Source: Aptenodytes patagonicus (Eukaryota; Chordata; Aves; Sphenisciformes; Spheniscidae). From it: DNA of 64,000 nucleotides. Position 1 is the first letter of the stretch. Every line of letters starts with the position of its first letter. Where the stretch lies: the NCBI RefSeq assembly GCF_965638725.1, contig NC_134950.1:144885636-144949635 (forward strand), written 5' to 3'. The notes below the pieces were generated by a model. The model ran no database searches and was not told the DNA's origin. It was given only the letters and a program-made list of their open reading frames with translations. The translations under genes were made by a program, and so were the position numbers. Below are positions 35,701 to 45,980 of this stretch, in pieces.

Positions 35701-37575
35701 TGTAAGTCAAAACAGTTGTGCTTTTACCTGCAGTCCTATGTTCATACCAGCTATTGCAAGTTTTAATACTCTAGTTTAATTCATTTAATATGTAAATCAA
35801 TGAGAGAGAGAAAAACATAATTACATGTTGATCCCTAGAGCACTCAAGAAGCAGACACAGCACAATATTTAAAAAATTGATACTAACGGGAAAAAAATTT
35901 AAGGCTGTATCTAACAAGTACATTGACTTTGGGAATAAAGAAAGCCAAAAAGTAGCTCTGTTTTAAACATGAGATATGCACAAGATCCAAGTGCTTCAGT
36001 ATTTAAGGTGTGTGGTCAGAAGGCTTAAGTCAGGAGATGATTCTTCAGTTCTGGGCTGGAAATCCAGGGCTGGGGCAGGGATTGCACCTCAAGAACAGTC
36101 CTCAGAAGTAAAAATATTGTCTGCCAGTTAGTCATGGCAGTAGTATTTCTGTGGGTGACAAGTCTGAGTGTGTCTCTGCCATTCTAGTATTAGAAGAGAG
36201 CCTTTAATAGCATGCTAAATCTATCTGAGATGCTTGTGATTATCTAATTTGCATCTATTACTACCTGGGAAATGGTAGGGCCAGGCTCCAGCCTAAGTGT
36301 GCAAAGAGAGAGGAGGAAGGAAACTGCCTCTTCAGCATCTTGCCTCCGTGCTCTGCCCCTGCCCACACCCAGCCAGAGCCACCTGGGGGTTCTCCCTTCC
36401 TCGCTCTTTTTGTGGAAGAAAGAAGCAAGGAAATGCTGTCTGTCTTGTAACTAGAGCACCAAATAGCCAAACATAAAAGATCGGTTTTAAGCTTTTTCAC
36501 TAACTTGTAGATTTCACAATTCAGTAAGGCTTGGTACAAACAAAGCCCATAGTTAAGGGCATAATTAGTGCTAATTAATGTTGTGCTATACATATTCATT
36601 TCTATAGCTTGGGAGTGTACTGCAACATTAAACAAATCTTTAAGGCAACTTAAGCCACTCCTTCTCTCCTGCTCCCATAATTCCCTTCCCAGCATCTTTC
36701 CTGTTACCTTTTGGAGTCTCAAGCTGAATTCAGTTGACCTTCCCTGTGCAAATATGCAACTGCTGTTTGAATTGATCTATAGCTTTTGGAGTGAAAAGGT
36801 TTCTGATTCATTTCATTAAAGAAGCTTATATTGGAAAAGAAAATATGTTGGGGTGACAGCGAAAGGATTGGGAACGGGCCACAGGGGCTCTGCGTGCAGG
36901 TAAACAGGTAGCATAAAGACAAAAGATTTTCAATCAGATTTGCAAAGTACTTGTTTTCTGAACTGCATTCACATATTTCATGCGGCCTTCGTAAACATTC
37001 CTGGAGATAACCCCGACTGTCTTTGGCCACTCAGCAGCTTCTCTGTGAAACCCAGTTCTGTGCAGAAACCCAAATCATTTTACCTTTTCATCTCCCACAA
37101 GCACTAGTTATATATTAGACTTTGCCCCAGTGTTGTTCAGAGACATGTAGTAATAGTTCTTTTTATTTCTGTAGATAGAGCAGCGTGTTTACTTCCATTC
37201 TGCTGTCACTGCAGGACAGCTAGAAAAGACTTTGATGCTTGCTCAGGAAAAGAGCAGCAAAGTAGGACTCCAGTGCCAAAGGTGGACACATTGGAGACCT
37301 TACAGTGTGTGAGAATAGGGTGTCCAGAACACATTTTGCAGTTTCTGATATGTTTGTTATTATTGGATCAACTGCTTAAACAGCATAACATGGAAAAAAA
37401 AAACCCAAACAATAAAGAGTAGCAACAGTTTTGTCATACTGTTTCTCTAACTGCTTCCTTTGTTTTCTTAGCAGGGACTCAGAAACCAAGGATCAACAAG
37501 CCAACGAATGTATTCCGCAGAAAAGTGATGAGAAAACTGATTAAAAAACCTCAGACATATAACCTGAAGTCATAA
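32685..37575 (+). CDS. TFPI2: Tissue factor pathway inhibitor 2 (five coding exons)
   Basis: Joining 32685-32766, 32870-33049, 33528-33707, 34979-35152 and 37475-37575 gives 238 residues, close to the 235 of human TFPI2. TFPI2 is a secreted Kunitz inhibitor of plasmin, trypsin and related serine proteases that associates with extracellular matrix. A signal peptide (about residues 1-22) precedes three Kunitz domains with complete cysteine sets. Domain 1 spans C33-C83 with Arg43 at P1 (GPCRAL). Domain 2 spans C93-C143 with Arg103 at P1 and an N-glycosylation site at Asn112. Domain 3 spans C153-C203 with Ser163 at P1 and the family stretch CYSPKDEGLCS. A Lys/Arg-rich tail (residues 209-230) probably binds heparan sulfate. 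Introns separate the domains, all after codon base 1. Three Kunitz domains could also suggest TFPI, but the short basic tail, YSPKDEG and linkage to GNG11 settle it. Confidence 0.96.
32767..32869 (+). other. TFPI2: TFPI2 intron 1
   Basis: A 103-base phase-1 GT-AG intron inside the CpG island. Confidence 0.93.
32870..33049 (+). CDS. TFPI2: TFPI2 coding exon 2 (Kunitz domain 1)
   Basis: Acceptor TCCCGCAG, donor GTGAGT. It encodes the first Kunitz domain with the three standard disulfide pairs (33-83, 42-66, 58-79). The reactive loop is GPC-Arg43-A-L, and WYYDRYTQSC and GGCHGNANNF match the family. Arg at P1 fits inhibition of plasmin- and trypsin-like proteases. Confidence 0.95.
33050..33527 (+). 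other. TFPI2: TFPI2 intron 2
   Basis: A 478-base phase-1 intron. It marks the transition from the CpG island to AT-rich DNA at about 33300. Nothing else is seen in it. Confidence 0.93.
33528..33707 (+). CDS. TFPI2: TFPI2 coding exon 3 (Kunitz domain 2)
   Basis: Acceptor TTTATTGCAG, donor GTAACG. Encodes the second Kunitz domain with cysteines 93, 102, 118, 126, 139 and 143. It keeps the canonical YGGCYGNGNNF loop and Arg103 at P1. FNLSSM provides an N-glycosylation sequon at Asn112. Confidence 0.95.
33708..34978 (+). other. TFPI2: TFPI2 intron 3
   Basis: A 1.3 kb phase-1 AT-rich intron with a poly-A run near 34473. No other feature is seen. Confidence 0.93.
34979..35152 (+). CDS. TFPI2: TFPI2 coding exon 4 (Kunitz domain 3)
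   Basis: Acceptor TTTCAAG after a long pyrimidine tract, donor GTAAGA. Encodes the third Kunitz domain with cysteines 153, 162, 178, 186, 199 and 203. Ser163 at P1 makes it an unlikely trypsin inhibitor, as in mammals. The segment YTGCGGNTNNFV matches human TFPI2 closely. Confidence 0.95.
35153..37474 (+). other. TFPI2: TFPI2 intron 4
   Basis: A 2.3 kb phase-1 intron. It contains a 153-codon antisense open frame (36261-36722) with no family similarity, which I treat as chance. Confidence 0.93.
37475..37575 (+). CDS. TFPI2: TFPI2 coding exon 5 (basic tail)
   Basis: Encodes the last 33 residues, rich in Lys and Arg (FRRKVMRKLIKK), ending in a TAA at 37573-37575. The acceptor is TTAGCAG, a tandem NAGNAG site: use of the first AG (ending 37471) would add one Ala in frame. 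Confidence 0.93.
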
Positions 37576-38600
37576 AGCTGATGTACACTTGGATGTTTGA
37601 AACACCTTCTTTTGATTCCACTTTCTTCTTCTGTAAGATAGTTTCCACACAGTTTTATACACCGATGTAGTTCTGTCTTTCAGAACTGCTTTTTATTTCC
37701 AACTTACTTTTTATAAAGAACTGCATTTAATAGAAGAAGAATGAACCTAAGTTTGGTTCTTCTGCTCTGTTGTCTTTGCAGTAATACTTCGGCAAAGCCA
37801 GGTATTTAGATTTCCACGTTTTATGGGGCAATGTTGCTACTGCCTTGGGAGAATATTTCAGCTGTTACAAATCAATCAATTAAGATTTGAAAAATCAATC
37901 ATCTCTCAGTATAACTACGGAGAGTACAAAGCTAAATCTCCACCATGGATTTTTTTGGCATCCTCTGCTTGCTAAAGAAAAGGAACCTTTCAAAAGTGTG
38001 TTCAGAGGTTTATTGCCCTGCCATTTTACATACTTTGGTACTATCATTTAAGTAGACTGTCCTTTACAGTTACGTTCGTAGCCAAGGCTTTCAGAAGCCT
38101 TCATAACAGTAAAAGAAGTATAAACTTAAATCTGGCTCATCCCACAGGAGGAAATTGGGAATAGGGATACTTTGATAAACACTCTGACAAAGGCAATGAA
38201 TAAGCTACTTGAGTATTAAAATGAAAATGTAGCCATTACTTTTTCATGACATTTGAAATTTCAGCTAAGTTACAGTCCAGATCCTTGTATGGCATAAATC
38301 AGCATATTTTTATTGATTTTAATGGAGCTACAAGGATTATATCAGCTGAGGATCTTGATATTTGTGTTTATGTGCTGGCTGTTAAAGCAGAAAAGCAGAA
38401 GCTTCTGCAAATCTTGTGTAATCCCTCTTTTGAGGCACTATTGTATTTCTTATGGTAGATTATGCCTACAGTGATATTATTGCACCTTCTTTTATGTTTG
38501 GTATTTGAGCCATGTCTGAATTTCAGTTAATTTCACCTACGATATTTTCTAAGTATGAATTCATAAGTAATGTTAATAAAATGTTTTTGGGAAAAAAAGG
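37576..38600 (+). other. TFPI2: TFPI2 3' untranslated region
   Basis: About 1 kb between the stop codon and the AATAAA at 38575. It is AT-rich with several ATTTA-like stretches, which could affect message stability. An ATTAAA at 38215-38220 could give a shorter 3' end. Confidence 0.7.
38575..38580 (+). terminator. TFPI2: TFPI2 poly(A) signal
   Basis: AATAAA in GTTAATAAAATG, followed within 40 bases by a GT-rich element (GCTTGTTCTGTG). This is the usual layout of a cleavage and polyadenylation site. Confidence 0.75.
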
Positions 38601-39063
38601 AGAGCTTGTTCTGTGATATGCCTCTGTTAATTATCCTGAGTTAGTTGTATACACCAATATGTGTAATGGAACCTATTATTTACTAATTATGACTCTAGCA
38701 GAGTTTAGTTGTCTCTTAAATCGTTTCCTTACGCTGAGGTCTTTGTTTGAAGAAAGCCAGTAAATTGCGTTGATGTCATTCATCCCCAGCAGTTTTTATG
38801 GCTCAGCTGGCTCTCCCTAAAGAGCTGCTCTCAAAGGGGTGCTTAGTTAAGCTGATTGTCTGCTGCTGGGTCTCCTGTTTGATGTTCCACTATCTGAAGA
38901 GCTTTTGCGTGGGTAGCGGGCTATTTGCTTGAAATGACATTGGCTTTCAGTTAGAAAATTTCAGGTGTGTGCTTTATCCCCATTTCAGAGAGGCAACATG
39001 ATAGGAAAACTAGTCAAGATTTGTTTTTCTTACAGATTTTTCTCTCACTGCTGGATAAACCTC
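38601..39063. other. Non-coding stretch between TFPI2 and a CR1 copy
   Basis: AT-rich DNA immediately after the TFPI2 poly(A) site. Nothing is recognised in it. Confidence 0.6.
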
Positions 39064-39305
39064 CAGGGGAGGTTTAGATTGGATGTAAGGAAAAATTTCT
39101 TTACTGAAAGAGTGGTGAAACATTGGAACAGGCTGCCCAGGGAAGTGGTGGAGTCCCCATCCCTGGAAGTATTTAAAAGACGAGTAGATGAGGCGCTTAG
39201 GGACATGGTTTAGTGGGCATGGTGGTGTTGGGTTGACGGTTGGACTCGATGATCTTAGAGGTCTTTTCCAACCTCAATGATTCTATGATTCTATGATTCT
39301 ATGAT
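39064..39305 (+). mobile_element. CR1 LINE fragment, 3' end
   Basis: A short 5'-truncated CR1 in plus orientation. It starts abruptly at 'CAGGGGAGGTTTAGATTGGA', carries the RT C-terminal codons to a TAG at 39211-39213, and ends with three ATTCTATG units (39281-39305). It is almost identical to the copies at 1180 and 23340, so the same subfamily was active at similar times. It lies about 0.5 kb downstream of the TFPI2 poly(A) signal. Confidence 0.94.
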
Positions 39306-42300
39306 TTTCAATTAAAGCAGTCGGCTGTGCTTGGCCGTAGTCTTTCTACCACTCCACTTCTGGTTCTTGATCTCAAAAAACCTTATTTCAGTTAGTCTAT
39401 CTCTTAGTGCAGACGAATGAGCACTCTTTGTGACAGAAAATTGCAGGTAACTAGTGACACAGTTTTGAATGTTTGCCCCATACCAAACCTCTTCTCTGGT
39501 AACCAGCCTTCAAGCAGAAACGGGGCCAGTCTAACCTCCCTGGGGGAGGCAGGGCACGCTACCCGTGGACGCTGCCCGTGTCCCTTCCCTTGGGCTGCAA
39601 ATTTTGGCCATGCTGCTTAGAGCAGCAGCCCAGACTGTCCCTCTGAATATTTTTTTCATACCAAGCACTATCATTTGGGGCACCCCAGCTGCATTTGTTG
39701 CAGATTTCTCACCATGGCTTAAAAACCCACAAGCCTGTTTTGGAAGTCAAAGGTCAATTTAAACACTGTTCTTAACCATAGAGAATGGCCATCTTTTAAC
39801 AGCATCGCTGTGGGGTATAATCTCTGGTAACATGTTTGAGAAATGGACTATTGCTCCTTACCTCTCTCGGTCTTTGACTTTTATAAGAGTATCTTGGGGT
39901 GGGATGCAGAAGTGGACCTGGGGTTTAAAGGGAGCCCAAAATCTGAGAGCAGCTCCATCTCACTTTACTTTTTGGTCTCAGAATTGGGTGCCTGGTCACA
40001 CATCACTACATATCCTGAGCAAAGCAATACCCATATAGTGTCCTGGAAGGGATCCAAGAGTTTGATAATTTGCTCATGCCCCCTCAGGGGCTCAGCGAGA
40101 GCTTTCTTGATGGACCAGGCTCCATCCAGGAGGCAGGAGTGGCCACTGCGGCCCTTTGTAATGTGGCTGCTCCACATGCTCTTTCTTTTCTTGCATAAAA
40201 ACATAATTCAAAGTCCAAGGGCTTACTGCTAGGGTACTCAGTGAAATATCAGAGGCTTGGGGTTTAATCCCTTATCTACCTGATATCACACAGAAATTTA
40301 ACCTAAACCATACATAATTCTTGCAGGGTTTCCTAGTGAGCTGGCTGCAGAGTATTCTGGAAGACTTGGGGGGGAAGAGGAAGTGGGGAGACCATGGAAG
40401 TTTCTTTCAGTCCCTTAGTGAAGCTATTCTAGTTTGTACAAATTGTACCTTCTTTCCAGGTAAATGCCTTAATGTCTTTTTTTTTTGCCACGAAGAATTT
40501 CAGCTGCCACTGTGCTGCTTTGCTGCATGTTCTTACGTTACTCTAATATCCTTCCAGACTCCTGTGGCTTTGACTAATCTAAATAATTCTCTATCATCTT
40601 CAGCACTTTATATGACTCATGACTTACTTCCTCTTTCAGTTTGCTGATGAAACAACACTGGCCCAAGGTTGGGTCAACTGTTAGCATTTTGCCACATTGA
40701 AAATTAACGCAGGCCATAGCATCATGCAAATTAACTTTTATTATAGTAGCCAGTGTCCAGCAGCTGGTATCGTGTGTCACAGCGCCAATTTCTACTGCAG
40801 AGGAGGGAAGCAGTGATTATAATCAGTTGGGTTGATCTTGTCTTGCATAGGCAAAGTGCCACTGAAACTCGTGACTGGTGATTTGCATGGGACACTCATA
40901 CCTGCCGCTGAACAGTGGTTGCTGAAATAAGCAGATTTGACTAAACTCCATTGCAAATAGTATCACTGCTCTTTAACTTTCCATTGCAACCCATAATTCC
41001 AGTTCTTTTCTTAGTGGTATCTTGTGAAGAACTATATCAAAGATTATAAAAATGAAAATCTGCACTGATTCTTCATCCTTAGTCTGTGGCAACACTCAAG
41101 GAATTGCTCTGTAAGGTATTTCAAGAGTTGGAGAGTGGTTTCATCTTTATATTTCAGTGGAATTTGAACTATCAAAAAGAGAAAAGAAAAAAATCCATGT
41201 GGAAACACATCATTTTCTTTATTGATAATCTAAATGATGGCAAGCAAAATTTAACCACATCTATTTTAACAGTGATTGGCCCCAATAAAAGACTTTCTCA
41301 CCATTCCATACTTTAGGAGCAAAATGGCAATGAGATCGGCTTGTATCCCTAGAGTCGGATTTCTGACTGCCAGAAGCGTCCCTGGTCCTCTATTGATTCT
41401 TGTCATCTGAGGAGATGGAAAACATTTATTAGACACAATGGGAAACAAGCAAACAAAAAAAATCACTAAAGCTGTGTCTCAGCTCACAGGTGAAAGATTG
41501 TGTCCCCAAGCTTGAAGTCAGCTACGCTGCTGAGGGCAGCAGTTCTGGATCCAGGCAGTGACAAGAAATCTGTTCTACTGGATAAACGCAGTCCAGCTAT
41601 GGTTATGTAAATCTGGAAGAACCACATTGCGGATGTGCCAGAATTATTATGCATTTACATTAGTGTTATTGAAAGCAAAATCTGCCTCATTATCTTTCTA
41701 GAAAGCTTTTTATTATTATGCATAACTACCACTGGTGATAATTGGTGCGGAGATACTTGCTTCTCTTGAAGTGAGCCTAATTTTTCAGTGTGTGGTGGTC
41801 CTGTACAGTAATGTCTGTCATCTGATAAATTACTTAATTGCTGAGGACAAGGGATGTTAATCATAGTATATAAAGCCTAATGAAGAGCAATGATATTAAA
41901 AAAAAAATCTATGTAAACAAGATGCATAAAAGCATGCTGTTTGAGGTATTAGCAACTGATGGTATCATGAGCTGTGATTTCCAAATAAATGCCAGAGAAA
42001 TGAGCATTCCCAGCTCATGTCTGAACTATTCATAAAAGAGAGAGAGTTCAGGCAAGTTAAAGATTAATTTATGAAATTTAAAATATTGTATCTATTATGT
42101 GGGAATAAAACAAGTCCCTTTTAATGGAGGTTCCCTTTGTACTGGCAGCACTGACCATAATTTCAGATTAATATGAACAAAATGGGTGCTCTTCCAGACA
42201 CAGCTGATTAGGTGCCTAACTGCTTTTGTGTGAAGGGTTTTAAATGCAGTTTGAACTCAAAGTACATCACATTGTCTCACTTGGTGGGGCCGAACTTCAA

Positions 42301-44586
42301 GCTGGCGAGCATACAGTAATATTAAGCCTCATTTTTTCTCATGCTAGGTCCTCATTAAAGGCCTTAATATATTAACTACACATTAAATTATTTTATATAA
42401 CTGCCAGCTGAATTCCAATGTTTTTGCTCAGTGAGCTTTCTTGGAGGCTTACTACTCACTAAGCAAGTAAGCAGCATCTTTTCTAAGAGGACAATGCATG
42501 ATTAAAATTTTTAAAGCTTAGTATGAAATGCAGTAACGAAGCTCATAGTAACTAATAAATGCATATGAACACTATTCTCTATGGGATATTTTTCTCTGTG
42601 TGTGGGAAGCAAGATAAAGAGGATAGATTATACTAATAAAAGCTATTTAAAGAGTCAAGAGAGTAAAGAGTGAAAAATACACCTCATTATCAAAACAGGA
42701 AAAAGCTTTCCATCATCACAGTAGTTTTCAACAATGAGAAATCTTGAGTTTTACTGATGTTAAAAAAGAATACTTTATAAAAATTCCTCCAGTAGAAAGT
42801 AGCGAGACTAGCAAGATTTTTTTTCCCTTTTTTTTCTCTCTAAAAGTGGGAGGGAAGTCTGCTGAGAAAAACAGTGATGCCAAATGGTATTTACTGCTCT
42901 CTCATGGATCCGGGCTGCTGCACTGGAGCACAAGGAGCCTGTACAGTTCCCTCTGTGCCAGCTGGAGGGACTCTACCATGAGTCCAGCAAAAGCTGGAGT
43001 GGGTCCAAACACTTTGATAACCTCCTTTAAGTGCAGAAATGTGATCTTGCAGAGAGCAGCATTCTCCCGCAGCAGTACCTGAAGAGCTTTACCTGAGCTC
43101 TTCTTTGTCAATTTTCATCAGTGGGTGCAAGCAAATAAACAAAGGCTAAGCAAAAAAATTCCAACCTTTATTTCAGCGCCCACACAGTTGCTGGATATAT
43201 GACGTGAATGATTGTGTGCTCTGGTGGAGCAATAGGTTCCTTTCAGGTGGGAAAGGAAACTAACTCATTTCTTTACTCCAATATGTCTTCAAATAGGATT
43301 AGGACCAAAACTGTTATGAAGCCTATTATATAAAAACACTGGAAAATATCTGTTTTAATAATAAAGGCATTTCCTTGATTAGGTTTTATCAGGATTTGTT
43401 CCTTCTAACTTTTTCAAGACTCTTCTTCTAAAATCTAAAGCAATATTCAGATAAATAGAGATCGGTTTATATTGAAGGAGGATTTTTTAAATCTCCTTAG
43501 TTTGGTTTAAAGTCATCAGATAGCTTGGATATTCTTCCTTCCAATATATTATACATTAGTAGACACCTATTCTAAGCATCACTTTTATACTGGCGATTAA
43601 ACTGGGTTCCTTAACTGATCTCGTAATAGCAATTTTGCATCCTTCTAGTGTGAGTGAATCTCAGCAGTACTAAAACAAAACTGTATAGTATGAATCACAA
43701 TAAGTTCTAATTCTCATAGAACTATTTAAAGCTACAAACACTTGAAAAAAGTAAATGTGTCACTGAAGTAGAGCTCACCTCATTTTGTTTTTCAATTTTG
43801 TATTTTCTTTTTAAAACCGAGACTGAAAAAAGATTACAGACTGTACTCTTCAGTTATGCTGATGGAAAGCTGCTCTTGATCTCCAGATATACAATAAAGA
43901 AGCTCTTTCCAAACCTATTGCAATGGAGCTGACAGAGAATCATCCAACTCTTTATTGCCTCATTTTTGAACAGACACCTGTAGATATTTCTGTCTGCAAC
44001 AGACAGAATTATGCCTTTGAATATGATAGTGAGCACTCAGTAGCATTTAGGATTGAGGATTTTCTTCTTTAAAAAGCTCATTTTATTTTACTTTTTCTCA
44101 GTTTATCACTGACGTGTCCTGAAGGCTTTCTCATTTCAGCCTGAAAGGCATTGGGGACAACCGTGCTGAGTCTCGGCTGCAGAGGGTGAGGCTCTGGACC
44201 TCAGAGCCACAAAACGCCCTTGAACTATTCATTGCTGAAACCCTCAGCCCCGTGAAGAAACCAGTGAGAAACAGCTCAGATGGCTCCCTGGAGAGAAAAG
44301 AGGTAGGACATCTCTTAAGCACTTGAGAAAGCTAAAGCAGGGGAAAATAAAATAGTCACAGCTCTTGCAGGCTCCCTCCTGGTCACGACAGACATTTTTT
44401 TGCAAGTTGTATAGCGATGTTCATTCCCTGGCTAGGGAAGCCTAGGCTGGAAGGATGAGGGGAGAGCCTTCTCTGACTCACTGCACTTCCTTCTGCTTTG
44501 CCCTTGTGAACAGCCTCTGCCCGCACCGTGTTTGTGCAACAGCCAAGAAATGTCGGACCTAACCGTTCTTTTGGTGTTTATTTACC
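39306..44586. other. Non-coding intergenic stretch
   Basis: No supported gene. The part at about 41640-42080 is AT-rich with ATGCAT, TAATTA-like and TTATCT motifs and few CpGs, and might be a conserved regulatory element; this is a reader's impression only. A 69-codon antisense open frame at 42902-43111 was examined and not recognised. Confidence 0.5.
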
Positions 44587-44650
44587 AGGGCTGGACCAGA
44601 TGACCTCCGAGCTCCTTTCAGCCCAAATTTTCCTATGAGTATGAGTGACT
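44587..44650 (+). mobile_element. Diverged CR1 3' tail
   Basis: A short stretch resembles the CR1 3' untranslated end: GGGCTGGACCAGATGACCTC, then a CTCCTTTCAGCCCAAA segment, then CCTATGAGTATGAG in place of the ATTCTATG repeat. It differs at many positions from the three younger copies, so it is probably an older insertion. The 5' limit is not clear. Confidence 0.6.
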
Positions 44651-45913
44651 GTCTTAAGTGAAGAGTAATGTAATGTTGGAAATGCAAATAAGTTTTCTGA
44701 GGACATCACAGAAAAACTTCCCATTGCCATTACCTGGGGAAATCCCTGTTCCCAGTGCAAGTCACAGGTTGTGCTAGGAGCTTCGCTTTGATTTGGGGAG
44801 GACGTCTGTTCCAGTCCTGTGCAGAGCTATGGGCAGCTCAGTGATGGGGACACTGGCTGAGAGTTACAGAGCAAGAGGAGCAGGGCTTGGGGAGGGACAC
44901 AGCGCTGGGTGCATCACTCTGGGTGGGAATGGGGAGGTGGCTATGGGGAGAGGGAGAGCAGGAGTGAGCGGGGGGCTCCCGCCATGTGACCTGGCCTGCT
45001 GGCGTGCTGAGGCTGGTGACAGAGCCCTCCTTCCCTGTCCCTTCCAGCAAATCCATCCCACTGCCTTTTCTGTGCACTACGCTCTGTGGTCAAAGCAGCA
45101 TATTTTATTCTAAAGAACGATATTGATTTACATCCTTTGAGCACTACATGATAAACTTGTTGGCCACATGTCATATGACAGCACTGTCATACACCAGCTA
45201 ATGTACAAAAAGTGAAAGAAATAAAAAATTCAGCTATCTGGCCTCTCAGGTGGGAGCATACAGTATTAATAGAACTTTGAAATGCATCACTGTACTCGGC
45301 AAAAGCCTAAAAGTAATATTTTTCTCCGTCAGACATCCAAAACCATAAAATAATGACTATTTTGTTTTCCAGCTGATGCAATAAATCTCAGCGCTGGAGT
45401 GAATGCTCCATAAAGCACACCAAAACACGACTTCGAGATTTTTGCAACTGCTGAATGACTGTGACAGCTCTTCCTCTATTTTATTGCGTTGAAACTAAGC
45501 AGATGTGAAGAGAAATTGCGATACATATAACTAATTGCATACCCAGCAATGGTATGCATTATTGGTAGCATTCATTCACTGTTGTCAAACCTATTCCTAT
45601 TATCTTACAGACACTTGTATAGTCACATTCCGAAACATGATTAGGACTCACTCTTTGTGTTTTGTCTGCTAATTTCCATTTAACAGTCAGTCAATGTTCA
45701 AGAAAAATGGTTATTTTCCTAATCAACAGGTATGGAAACTCTGTCTTGTCTCAGAGAGACCTTATTGGATACGTTTGGTCTGTACAATGTCCCTTTTAGA
45801 AGTAATGCAGATTTTGCAGTCTGTACTTGGGTCTCTGTCATTTCCTCAGTTTTAGTAACGAAGGAGAACCAAAAGGAGATTGTTGGGGAAGGAACTGCAC
45901 ATCCTGTATGAGT

Positions 45914-45980
45914 ACATTCAGCTACATGTACAGCTGAATGTGCATATGTACAGTATGCACATTCAGCTGAGTACAGCTGA
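45914..45980. repeat. Interleaved inverted repeats (perfect 16-bp arms)
   Basis: CAGCTGAATGTGCATA at 45931-45946 and its exact reverse complement at 45954-45969 form a 16-bp stem with a 7-base loop. The same left arm can instead pair with ACATTCAGCT at 45914-45923. The right arm can also pair with AGCTGA at 45975-45980. The DNA or RNA could therefore switch between alternative hairpins. Confidence 0.9.

Noticed and set aside
36261-36722. 153-codon antisense open frame in TFPI2 intron 4
   Set aside because: No similarity, contains ordinary intronic sequence, and no regulatory context.
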